Of a stretch of DNA of 64,000 bases, positions 55,627 through 63,568 are shown one piece after another (within the stretch, counting starts at the first letter, position 1; each line of letters begins with the position of its first letter). This DNA is from Ideonella paludis (GTDB lineage Bacteria; Pseudomonadota; Gammaproteobacteria; Burkholderiales; Burkholderiaceae_C): contig NZ_JAGQDG010000001.1 in assembly GCF_018069865.1 (NCBI RefSeq), forward strand, positions 124,001-188,000, written 5' to 3'. Both the position numbers and the translations under genes were made by a program. A model generated the notes under the pieces. It was not told where the DNA came from. It worked only from the letters and a program-made list of their open reading frames with translations, and searched no databases.

Positions 55627-56840
55627 TGCGTCGCGTTGTCGTCACCGGCTACGGCATTGTTTCCAGCATTGGCAACAACGCCGACGAAGTCACCACCAGC
55701 CTGCGCGAAGGGCGCTCGGGCATTCAGTTCAACCCCGCCTATGCCGAGAAAGGCATGCGCAGCCAGGTCAGCGGCCGCCCTAACCTCAAACTTGAGGAGG
55801 TGATCGACCGCCGCCAGTACCGCTTCATGGGCGATGCCGCCGGCTACGCCTACTTGGCCATGCAGCAAGCCATTGCGCACAGTGGCCTGACACCCGAGCA
55901 AGTCTCCAACCCGCGCACCGGCTTGGTGGCGGGCTCAGGCGGCGCCTCCAGCGCCAACCAAGTGTGGGCCGCAGACACCCTGCGCGACAAAGGCATCAAG
56001 CGCGTGGGCCCCTTCATGGTCACCAAGACCATGGGCTCCACCGTCTCGGCCTGCTTGGCCACGCCCTTTGCCATCAAGGGCGTCAACTACAGCATCACCT
56101 CGGCTTGCGCCACCAGCGCGCATTGCATCGGCCATGCCGCACAGCTCATTGCCTGGGGCATGCAAGACGTGATGTTCGCCGGCGGCGGCGAGGAAGAAAG
56201 CTGGGAGCTTTCGCTGCTGTTTGACGGCATGGGCGCCATGTCCAGCAAGTACAACGACAGCCCGGCCACCGCCTCCCGCGCCTTTGATGCCACCCGCGAC
56301 GGCTTTGTCATCGCCGGCGGCGGCGGCATGCTGGCCCTGGAAAGCCTGGAGCACGCCCAAGCCCGCGGCGCCACCATCCTGGCCGAGCTGGTGGGCTTTG
56401 GTGCCACCTCGGATGGCTACGACATGGTGGCCCCCAGCGGCGAAGGTGCCGCCCGCTGCATGCAGCAGGCCCTCTCCACCGTGAAGACCCCCGTGGACTA
56501 CATCAACGCCCACGGCACCTCCACGCCCGTGGGCGACCTGGCCGAGCTGGGTGCGGCCAAAACCGTGTTTGGCGACAAAGTGCCGCGCATCAGCTCCACC
56601 AAGTCCTTGACCGGCCACTCCCTGGGTGCCGCCGGCGTGCAAGAGGCCATCTACAGCCTGCTGATGATGCACAACAACTTCGCTGCCGCCTCGGCCCACA
56701 TCGAGCAGTTGGACCCAGCGGCCGAAGGCCTGCCCATCCTGCGCGAGCGCTATGACGGCCCGCTGGACACGGTGATGTCCAACAGCTTTGGCTTTGGCGG
56801 CACCAACGCGACGCTGGTGTTCAGCAAATTCAAGGGGTGA
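55626..56840 (+). CDS. fabB: 3-oxoacyl-ACP synthase I
   Basis: A 404-aa condensing enzyme that elongates unsaturated acyl chains with malonyl-ACP. The Cys-His-His triad is seen as Cys161 ([11 protein letters not shown]), His in [11 protein letters not shown] (near 296) and His in TGHSLGAAG (near 331). Gly-rich [10 protein letters not shown] closes the protein. It follows fabA with a one-base overlap and is followed by a strong terminator, giving a compact two-gene operon. Confidence 0.96.
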   Translation: MRRVVVTGYGIVSSIGNNADEVTTSLREGRSGIQFNPAYAEKGMRSQVSGRPNLKLEEVIDRRQYRFMGDAAGYAYLAMQQAIAHSGLTPEQVSNPRTGLVAGSGGASSANQVWAADTLRDKGIKRVGPFMVTKTMGSTVSACLATPFAIKGVNYSITSACATSAHCIGHAAQLIAWGMQDVMFAGGGEEESWELSLLFDGMGAMSSKYNDSPATASRAFDATRDGFVIAGGGGMLALESLEHAQARGATILAELVGFGATSDGYDMVAPSGEGAARCMQQALSTVKTPVDYINAHGTSTPVGDLAELGAAKTVFGDKVPRISSTKSLTGHSLGAAGVQEAIYSLLMMHNNFAAASAHIEQLDPAAEGLPILRERYDGPLDTVMSNSFGFGGTNATLVFSKFKG

Positions 56841-56873
56841 TGGAGGCGCAAGGCCTCTCGTTGAGCCTGGAGA

Positions 56874-56901
56874 AGCCGCCTGAGGGCGGCTACTTTTTTT
56901 T
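56874..56901 (+). terminator. Rho-independent terminator after fabB
   Basis: A perfect 7-bp stem, AGCCGCC (56874-56880) and GGCGGCT (56885-56891), with loop TGAG, followed by AC and eight T residues. Confidence 0.92.
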
Positions 56902-56917
56902 GGGCGTGCGAGCCAAC

Positions 56918-57868
56918 CTAGCTTGTAGCGATGTCCAGCAGCAGGCTCTCATCCAACAGGCGTTGAACGGTGTCTGCCTGCAAGCGGTCCCGCCGCCGCT
57001 TGGCAGGGGGCCGGTCTGCGAGCTCTGATAACCAGCGTTTAAACGCCACAAAAATGCTGGGCTTCACGGTGCTCATCAGGGCCATGCGGCCCGTGACGGA
57101 AACCACCGGCACCTCATAGCGCGGAGCTTGCAAGAATTGCTCGGCCTGCTTGGCCTGAACAGGCCACAGATCGTCTTCATCACTTGAGAAGCGCACCGGG
57201 TGGGGGTCGTCTGCTTGTGCCATCCGCCGCAAAAAGTCGACCGCAAAGCCTCGGTTGTTGATCGCTGATTCCAACTGCCCCTCCATGCGCCTGAAGCTGG
57301 GGTCAACGCGCTGAAGCACCCCCAATACGGAAGTATCGAGTTGGCCCATCGTGCTGAAGAACTGCACTCGCTTGCGCACATCCCAGAGCAAGTCCACGTC
57401 TTGGGTGGCCAGTGCCGCCGCCTGAAATCGCACGGATGCTGCGGCCTCATAGGCGTACATGGCGTGTGTGCCCACCACGGTGAAATAAGGCGCCAAGCCT
57501 GAGCGCTCCAGTTCGTTCATCAGGTCTACCACCAGGGTCGGAACCCGCCCAACCTTCAGGGCCTTATTCATGCGCTCGGCCTCGCGCAGCGCTTGTGCCA
57601 ATGCAGTGAGTCTCTCTTGGGCCTGCTGCTTACCCTGAGTGAACGCGGCCCACTGGGCCTCCGTAGTTGGGTCACGCCGCCCCAGACGTTGCTGACGGTT
57701 GTCTGAGCGCGTGCGCACCAAGTACTCGTAGTCACCCTCGCGCTTGAAGTACATGCCGCCTGAAAAGCGGCTCGCGTCCCTCTGCGCAACACGCCATTCC
57801 TGAAAGATGGCCGTGGCGTCAATGGCCTGGCGAGCGGCGTTGTCGGACAGGGGGAGGTAAAGCATCAC
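56918..57868 (-). CDS. GSU2403-type nucleotidyltransferase-fold protein
   Basis: A 316-aa protein resembling the GSU2403 family, which has a nucleotidyltransferase fold. The key segment is FTVVGTHAMYAYEAAA, followed by ALATQDVDLLWD, with the GS/T-like turn replaced by GT and the metal-binding acidic pair in DVD. A charged helix at 90-105 precedes it. The start is a GTG at 57868 or the next codon ATG at 57865. The inverted repeat at 57865-57902 covers both. Some members of this fold are toxins or toxin-linked; that is only a possibility here, as no partner gene is adjacent. Confidence 0.75.
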   Translation of the reverse strand: MMLYLPLSDNAARQAIDATAIFQEWRVAQRDASRFSGGMYFKREGDYEYLVRTRSDNRQQRLGRRDPTTEAQWAAFTQGKQQAQERLTALAQALREAERMNKALKVGRVPTLVVDLMNELERSGLAPYFTVVGTHAMYAYEAAASVRFQAAALATQDVDLLWDVRKRVQFFSTMGQLDTSVLGVLQRVDPSFRRMEGQLESAINNRGFAVDFLRRMAQADDPHPVRFSSDEDDLWPVQAKQAEQFLQAPRYEVPVVSVTGRMALMSTVKPSIFVAFKRWLSELADRPPAKRRRDRLQADTVQRLLDESLLLDIATS

Positions 57869-57902
57869 CGTACGAAAATTGTTTTTGCACTTTATACGGT
57901 GA
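57865..57902 (-). promoter_or_regulatory. Inverted repeat covering promoter and start of the GSU2403-type gene
   Basis: Arms TCACCGTA (57865-57872) and TACGGTGA (57895-57902) are perfect complements with a 22-base AT-rich spacer. On the minus strand a TATAAA lies in the upstream arm, and the start codon lies in the other. The layout suggests an operator or an RNA hairpin that hides the start. Confidence 0.5.
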
Positions 57903-57928
57903 ATCTTTTTAAATCAATGACTTATTTG

Positions 57929-59113
57929 TCAATTCACAGGCAAGCGGACATACCCCGTCCGCTCCACCAGCGTTTGCCCCTGCTCAGAGCGAATCCAATC
58001 AATGAAGCGCTGGGCCTCGCCTTGCGGGGGGCCCAGCGTGGCCGCGTAGAACTCTGTGGCGTAGGGGTAGCTGCCATCGCCGATGCTGGCGGGTGTGGGT
58101 GCGATGCCATCCACCGCCAGCAGACGAATGCCACCGGGCTGCAGCATGCGGGTGACAAACACGCGGAAGGAATAGCCGATGGCGCCGGGGTAGTTGGTGT
58201 AGTCGCGGGTTTGCTGCACCACCCCGCCCATGCCTTGCACCACATGGTGAGTCAATGCGGGCATCAGGGGCGTCTCACCCATGATCTTTTGCAACATGGA
58301 CTGGCTGCCACTTCCCTCTGGCCTCTGAAAGGCGATGATCGGCCCCGCGCGCCCGCCCACTTCAGACCAGTCCCTGATCTTGCCTGTATAGATGTCGCGG
58401 ATCTGGGCGCTGCTCAACTGCCGCACCGGGTTGTCGGCCGCCACATAAAACACAAAGGCTTCACGCCCGATGGGGGTGAGGTGCAAGTCCAGCCCGGCAG
58501 CCTGGGCACTGGCGCGCTGCGCTTTGCTGGGGCCGGCCACAAAAGCGATGTCGGCTTCACGCTTGAACAAGCGCTCATACGCCACCGATGTCTTGTTGAC
58601 CTGAACCCGCTCATCCAACACCTCAGGCGCCGCCCCCGGCCACACCGCCGCAGTGAAGGCGGCATACAGCGGATACAGCGCCGTGGCACCGTCCATGCGC
58701 GGCAAATGCTCGGCACCCAACTGCAGAGCGGCTGGGCTGTCCAGCCGAGCCAAGCGTGGGTTGTTGGGACGGGGCTGGTAGGTGTGCATTTCCGGCTCAG
58801 CCGCGCTGATGCGCAGGTAGGCCGCCTCTTGCCGCGCTTGCCATTCGCTCCAGCCCGCCAAGCCCATCGCAGCCAGGGCCACCGCCGCCGCCGCGCCCGC
58901 CGTCCAGGCGCGCCAGCGCTGCATGAAGAACGCCACCGTGAACAGGCCGGCGGCCGCCCCGACCAAGGGATAGACCCAGGCGCCTGGCATGACAGCCCCA
59001 CCAGAAAAGGCGAAACCGAGCAAACACACGAACCAGAGCATGAACAGCCCCGCCAGCCACATCGCGCCGGCCAGCACGCGCACCCAAAGCGGTTGTTGAC
59101 TCAAGCCCCACAT
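57929..59113 (-). CDS. Membrane-anchored PstS-like phosphate-binding protein
   Basis: A 394-aa protein. The first 90 residues make three membrane helices (about 12-34, 42-64, 67-87). The rest is a periplasmic-binding-protein domain of the PstS type, with LSSAQIRDIYTGKIRDWSEVGG, the ligand-contact RPEGSGSQSML segment and YPGAIGYSF. Ordinary PstS has a cleaved signal peptide and sits with pstCAB; neither applies here. It may sense phosphate or another oxyanion at the membrane rather than feed a transporter. That is inference. Confidence 0.8.
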   Translation of the reverse strand: MWGLSQQPLWVRVLAGAMWLAGLFMLWFVCLLGFAFSGGAVMPGAWVYPLVGAAAGLFTVAFFMQRWRAWTAGAAAAVALAAMGLAGWSEWQARQEAAYLRISAAEPEMHTYQPRPNNPRLARLDSPAALQLGAEHLPRMDGATALYPLYAAFTAAVWPGAAPEVLDERVQVNKTSVAYERLFKREADIAFVAGPSKAQRASAQAAGLDLHLTPIGREAFVFYVAADNPVRQLSSAQIRDIYTGKIRDWSEVGGRAGPIIAFQRPEGSGSQSMLQKIMGETPLMPALTHHVVQGMGGVVQQTRDYTNYPGAIGYSFRVFVTRMLQPGGIRLLAVDGIAPTPASIGDGSYPYATEFYAATLGPPQGEAQRFIDWIRSEQGQTLVERTGYVRLPVN

Positions 59114-59171
59114 GCTGTCGCTCCTAAACGCTTCTCAACACGGTCAAACAACTGGCCCACCCAAACCGCGC

Positions 59172-59591
59172 TTATGCTGCATTCATCACGCGCTTGAGAA
59201 GATACAGCGCCACTGCAGAGACGACCGTAGACAAGCCCGCCACGATCATGGCCGGAAGCAGTGGAATCCGCAGACCGATCTTGAACCCCAGCGAGTAGCA
59301 CAGCATCAGAGCAGCCAGCACAGACAAGGCAGAAAGGCCGAGGAAACTGCTCACGCCGGTGCCCTTGACAAAACTGAGCAAGGTAAACAGCGCCACGCCC
59401 AGCAGCGCGAAGGCAATGCTGACCGCTTTGGCAGCCTCGCCGGTGGTGACCTCCACATCCACCACCAGCTTGGTAATCATCCTCACAATGGTGGTGATCA
59501 CGATAAAGCCCATGAGCAAGACCAAACTGGCCTGCAGGGGCAAAACGAGCGCAGCGAAAAACAATGCGCCCACAATGACAAGGTATTGCAT
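59172..59591 (-). CDS. Small membrane protein, unknown
   Basis: A 139-aa protein with about four hydrophobic helices and little soluble sequence. A short acidic segment (VDVEVTTGEAAKA) lies after the second helix. GGAGG stands a few bases before the ATG at 59591, which supports the start. I recognise no family. It lies 58 bases upstream of the PstS-like gene on the same strand, so the two may be co-transcribed. Confidence 0.65.
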   Translation of the reverse strand: MQYLVIVGALFFAALVLPLQASLVLLMGFIVITTIVRMITKLVVDVEVTTGEAAKAVSIAFALLGVALFTLLSFVKGTGVSSFLGLSALSVLAALMLCYSLGFKIGLRIPLLPAMIVAGLSTVVSAVALYLLKRVMNAA

Positions 59592-59765
59592 CGGTGTCCT
59601 CCCGGTCTATTTGCTTTGAGCGGCAAGCATAACGCGGAGTCAAGGCGCGCAAGCTGTACCGAGGCCAAGCCATCCCTATGGTGTCAGCGCCCTGCACTTG
59701 CACTGCCCGTAGCGGCTATCGAGTGGCCAATGGCAAGCTCTGCTGCTTGCCTCGGCATCAGCAGA

Positions 59766-60236
59766 TCATGAGTTTCGAGCGTTGGCGATGGTCAAACCCT
59801 CGTGCGCGATCTCTATCGATTCGATCGCCACTTCGCTGCCCTCGGATTTCAGATCGGTGCCGGTCACCTTGGTCGGCCAAGCATTGGTCAAGGTCCAGAC
59901 CATGGTGGGCTTGCCCTCTTCGTCAAGCAGGCTGATGGTCACCGGCACCCGCTTGATGGGGTTCATCTTGATCTGATTAAACCAGTCCCAGAACTTGTTG
60001 TCTGACGTGATGAAGACGCCCCGCTTCATCGTGACGTTGCCGACCCTTTTCAAGCCCGGCATCTTGATCGCCGAGAACACCGGGCTGTCGCCGTGGCGGT
60101 ACTCGATGGACTGCACATCGACATCCAGGCCGGAGACTTCAGCGAAGGACATCACTGCCGAATCCCACTTCACTTGGAAGTGGAATTTGGGCAGTGGCCA
60201 GACGTTGGGGGGTTGTTCAGCGCCGTCATCGACCAT
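59766..60236 (-). CDS. Orphan T4 gp19-like tail tube protein
   Basis: A 156-aa protein of the phage T4 gp19/contractile-injection tube family. Members stack as hexameric rings inside phage tails, tailocins or extracellular injection systems. Diagnostic segments are FHFQVKWDSAVMSFAEVSGLDV, VQSIEYRHGDSPVF, KRGVF..DNKFWDWFNQIK and the closing VAIESIEIAHEGL. An upstream frame to 60311 is open, but GGAGAGA before the ATG at 60236 supports this start. No sheath, baseplate, spike or ATPase gene is near. Confidence 0.85.
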   Translation of the reverse strand: MVDDGAEQPPNVWPLPKFHFQVKWDSAVMSFAEVSGLDVDVQSIEYRHGDSPVFSAIKMPGLKRVGNVTMKRGVFITSDNKFWDWFNQIKMNPIKRVPVTISLLDEEGKPTMVWTLTNAWPTKVTGTDLKSEGSEVAIESIEIAHEGLTIANARNS

Positions 60237-60323
60237 AGCATCTCTCCGTGATTGAAGCTGGGAGAGTTGGAGGGCTGACCGCGCTAGCGCTGTTACATCG
60301 ACTTGTCGCACCGCTTGGTTGCG

Positions 60324-60695
60324 CTACTTGGGCTTGCGACGATAAAGGAAGCCAAACCTCGCAATGTCCGCGTGCGCCACGGCCAAGGCGGATGTCTCTG
60401 CTACACCATTCGCAACTGCGGCCTTCCGAACATCATCCGGGCTCGTGAGCCCATGCTTAATTCCGGATTTCGCTAGCAAGTCGATGATGTGTTCGTCGTT
60501 GTCGTTGTCATTAAGCCATCCGACTGCGACTCGTACTCCGTCCTCTGGACTGCCGATGGTCTCTACAGCGAAGCCCATCAACTGCGAGGCCCCGTCGACG
60601 CTATTCGGAAACGAACGCTCTTGCCAGCCGGCGTCAGTCTCGACCGCGACGGAGAGCTGAGAACTGAGAACTAGGATTGCGATGATCTTCAGCAT
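60324..60695 (-). CDS. Small secreted protein, unknown
   Basis: A 123-aa protein starting MLKIIAILVLSSQLSVAVE, a clear signal peptide, at the ATG 60695. The mature part has about 100 residues, including an acidic DNDNDEH run and a Lys/Arg-rich end (YRRKPK). No family is recognised. The surrounding DNA is visibly lower in GC than the window average, which suggests acquisition. The gene lies 87 bases upstream of the tail-tube gene on the same strand. Confidence 0.55.
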   Translation of the reverse strand: MLKIIAILVLSSQLSVAVETDAGWQERSFPNSVDGASQLMGFAVETIGSPEDGVRVAVGWLNDNDNDEHIIDLLAKSGIKHGLTSPDDVRKAAVANGVAETSALAVAHADIARFGFLYRRKPK

Positions 60696-61058
60696 GCGGA
60701 ATGCGGCACCGTACGAGCCATCAAGCTTAAATAGACCGACATGAAAGCCAGCAAAATTCCCAAAAGCATGATCGGGCGCCAACGTCGGCTACCAATCACT
60801 TTCAGGCCACGCCGAGTTTATGAAGCCGCAATCTCGAATACCAATTGCGATGCAAAGGATACATGCATGGCACGTTTCATATTTTCATTGACCTGTTCGA
60901 TGCTGGCCACTATTCCAGGCCAGAGCGGTCTTGAGCGAGTTGCTGGCTTCGATGAGAGCAAAGTCATCATAGCCAGATCACATGAGACGTGAAAGTTACC
61001 CTCAAGCATCCATCCGACATCTCTCCTCAATCTCCAAGCCCCTTTGAGCCGCTCGTCG
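60696..61058. other. Low-GC stretch without a confident gene
   Basis: About 360 bases of lower GC. On the minus strand, 60689-60799 is a 36-codon frame (GTG start) that would encode one membrane helix (about residues 11-27) and ends inside the start of the secreted-protein gene. Another 70-codon frame (60818-61030) lacks family features. Neither can be called a gene from sequence alone. The region may be a remnant or a promoter region. Confidence 0.35.
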
Positions 61059-62423
61059 TCAATGTGCCCCCCTGCGCCTCACCCCCCTCGCCCCCTTCAC
61101 CCACGCCAAGCTCCGCCACCTTCGCCACATCAGCAAGCCCCGCAGCCACTCATCCGCCGCGTAAGCCAGCCACACACCGACCAGGCCCCAGCCTAAGCCC
61201 AGGCCCAGCAGCCAGGAGCCGCCGGCCAGCACGATGAGCATGACGCCGGAGCCGACCATCACGGGGTAGCGGGCGTCGCCGGTGGCGCGCAGGGCGTTGA
61301 TGACGACGAGGTTGAAGGTGCGGCCGGGCTCGACGAGGACGTGGCACCACATCAGGGTCAGGCCGAGCTGGATCAGCGCGGTATCTTGGGTGAACCAGTG
61401 CAGCCACCACGTGCCGGTGGCGGCCATGGCGGCGGCGAGCAGGGTGCTGAAGACGAGGCCCAGGCCCAAGGCGCGGCGCAGCAGGTGGTCGGCCTGGCGC
61501 AGGCGGCCGGCACCCACCAAGTGGCCCACCACCACTTCGGCGGCCAGGCCCGCGGCCATGCCGCCCAGCATGGCCAGGGTGCCGAGTTGGAACACAAAGC
61601 CGTGCACAGCCATGGCGCCGGTGCCGAGTTGGCCCACCACGGCCATGCTGGCCAAAAAGGCCAGGCGGTAGGCGATGTTCTCTGCCGCTGCCGGGGCGCC
61701 GATGCGCAGTACGTCGCGCAGCGGCTCGCGGGGCAAGCGCCACAGGTCTGAGGCGCGCAGGTGCAGGCCCACGCCGCGCCAGAGCCCCCAAAGCGCCAGC
61801 AGCGCAGCGATGCGGCTGACGGCAAAGGCGGCGGCAAAGCCCACCAGGCCAAATTGCTCGGCCGGCATCCACCACAGGGACAAGCCAAGTTGCAGGGCCA
61901 GCATCAACAGCACCACGCCCAGGGTGCGGCGGGCCGCCAAGTGGGCACGCAGCACGGCCACGCCGCAGGCCACCCAGGCGTCCAGCAGCAGGGCGGGGGC
62001 CAGGGCTTGCAGCAGGGGTGTGGTGTGCTGGGCCACCTCGGGCGGGCTGTTCAGCCACAGCGGCCAGTGGGCCGCGCCCACCCAGGCCAGCACGGCGGCG
62101 GCGCCGCCCAGCACGGTGGCTGCGCCCATGGAGGCGCGGGCCACCTCGGCCGCTTGGTCGGCCCGCGCTGCGCCCAGGCGCTGGGCCACCACCACGCCCA
62201 CGCCCGCACCCACGATGCGGAAGAGCAGGAAGAGCAAGGCCACCACCTGCATGCCCAGAGAAAACGCACCCGCTGCGGCCGGCCCGAGGCGCGCGGCCCA
62301 GACCGTGCCCAGCAGGCCCACGCCCAGGCCCAAGAGCAGCTCAGTGAATAGCGGCCACGCGATGGGCCAAAGGCGCGGTGGTGCAGAGGCTGGCGGGGGC
62401 AGCGGCTGCTGAGGCCTCGTCAA
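61059..62423 (-). CDS. MATE family efflux transporter
   Basis: A 454-aa inner-membrane protein with about 12 helices in two homologous halves, the MATE exporter layout. These export drugs or metabolites against sodium or proton flow. Conserved features include the opening PLFTELLLGLGVGLLGTVWAARLG and, in the second half, AAAENIAYRLAFLASMAVVGQLG. The open frame extends to 62864 but overlaps the preceding gene. I take the TTG at 62423, whose TTGA overlaps that gene's stop, as start. A later start cannot be excluded. Confidence 0.85.
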   Translation of the reverse strand: MTRPQQPLPPPASAPPRLWPIAWPLFTELLLGLGVGLLGTVWAARLGPAAAGAFSLGMQVVALLFLLFRIVGAGVGVVVAQRLGAARADQAAEVARASMGAATVLGGAAAVLAWVGAAHWPLWLNSPPEVAQHTTPLLQALAPALLLDAWVACGVAVLRAHLAARRTLGVVLLMLALQLGLSLWWMPAEQFGLVGFAAAFAVSRIAALLALWGLWRGVGLHLRASDLWRLPREPLRDVLRIGAPAAAENIAYRLAFLASMAVVGQLGTGAMAVHGFVFQLGTLAMLGGMAAGLAAEVVVGHLVGAGRLRQADHLLRRALGLGLVFSTLLAAAMAATGTWWLHWFTQDTALIQLGLTLMWCHVLVEPGRTFNLVVINALRATGDARYPVMVGSGVMLIVLAGGSWLLGLGLGWGLVGVWLAYAADEWLRGLLMWRRWRSLAWVKGARGVRRRGAH

Positions 62424-63568
62424 GATCTGTCCACCCGGCAGCCCGAGGCTTCTTGCACCCATTGCGCCAGTTGGCTGCGCAGGGCTTGGCGGCGGGGCTC
62501 GTCGGCCAACGCGGGCACATCCGGGCTCAGCAGCTCGGCATGTTGGCCGCTGGCCTCGCGCAGCCAATCCAAACGGGCCAAGGTGGTGGCCGTGCAACTG
62601 CGTCCACTCAAGTCGTCCTGTACGTCGTGCCAATGCGCATGCCAGCTCTGGCGCACATAGAAGGCACGGGCCGCAGCGTCGTCGCGCGTGGCGGCGGCGC
62701 GCTGGGCTGCCAGTTGCTGCCAGGCGGCCATCACCGCGGCCTGGCCGCCCTTGGCCACCAGGGCCATGGCGGCATGGGCGTAGGCCTGGGCCACGGCCGC
62801 ATTGAAGAGGCGGGCGGCCTCCACCGCAGCGGCCAAGCCCCGGCGTTGTTCCAAATCCAGCCAAGCGCCGGAGAGCCAGCGGGTCTCGATGCGCTCGGCC
62901 ACGTGGTGCAGCGGCAGCGCGTTGCCCGCATGCACCCCATCGCCCGCACTGTTGAAGCCCAAACGGGGGTCAAAGCGGTAGCAATAGCCCAGGTCGAAGC
63001 GCCAGACTTGCTGGCCATCGTCCAGCAGGTTGCCGGGGCTGGGGTCCCAGTCAAAAAAGCCGTTCACGGCCAGGGCGCAGCCGCTGGTTAAGACCTGCGT
63101 CAGAACCCGAGGGTCGGTGGCGGTGGGGGCTTGGGCGCGGGCGATCCAGGGCGACACCAAGAGCCCGTGGCGCAGCGAGCCCCACACCGGCAGGTGCACG
63201 CCCGTCAGGCGCGCGCCCTGGGCCTGCAGCGCCCGCAGCTCGCCGTGGCGCAGCAGCTCATTCACAAAGGCCGTCTCTCCGTCGGCATTGCGCACGCGCG
63301 ATTGCGGCCGCGCCTGCTTGATGGCCCAGCGCCGGCCTTGCTCGTCTTGCCAACAGCGCACCACGGCCGTCAGGCCGCCATCACACACCTGTTTGACGCC
63401 GGGGCTGTCGTCTTGCAGGGCGGCCAGTTGGGCCACCGGCGCGGGCAAGGCGCGGGCGTCGCCCAAGAGCAGGTTTTCACCGGCTTGGGCGCGGGCCTGC
63501 CAGGCGCGGGCCTCGGCCAGACGCTGGGCGTCTAAGCCGGGGGAGACAAAAGACTCGGGCGCGTTCAC
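62420..63568 (-). CDS. Kinase-fold (APH-like) protein downstream of a GH13 enzyme
   Basis: A 382-aa protein with features of the eukaryotic-like/aminoglycoside phosphotransferase fold. A Lys84 lies in RRWAIKQARP, a catalytic-loop-like DWDPSPGNLL covers 173-182 (Asp and Asn180), and FDLG at 191-194 stands in place of the DFG metal loop. The usual HxD histidine is replaced by F-D/D-W. A small-molecule or sugar phosphotransferase is plausible. It is coupled by a 4-base overlap to the GH13 gene upstream and by TTGA to the MATE gene downstream. Confidence 0.65.
   Translation of the reverse strand: MNAPESFVSPGLDAQRLAEARAWQARAQAGENLLLGDARALPAPVAQLAALQDDSPGVKQVCDGGLTAVVRCWQDEQGRRWAIKQARPQSRVRNADGETAFVNELLRHGELRALQAQGARLTGVHLPVWGSLRHGLLVSPWIARAQAPTATDPRVLTQVLTSGCALAVNGFFDWDPSPGNLLDDGQQVWRFDLGYCYRFDPRLGFNSAGDGVHAGNALPLHHVAERIETRWLSGAWLDLEQRRGLAAAVEAARLFNAAVAQAYAHAAMALVAKGGQAAVMAAWQQLAAQRAAATRDDAAARAFYVRQSWHAHWHDVQDDLSGRSCTATTLARLDWLREASGQHAELLSPDVPALADEPRRQALRSQLAQWVQEASGCRVDRS

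Noticed and set aside
60818-61030. A 70-codon minus-strand frame in the low-GC stretch
   Set aside because: No ribosome-binding site, signal or family feature; it is as likely to be chance.
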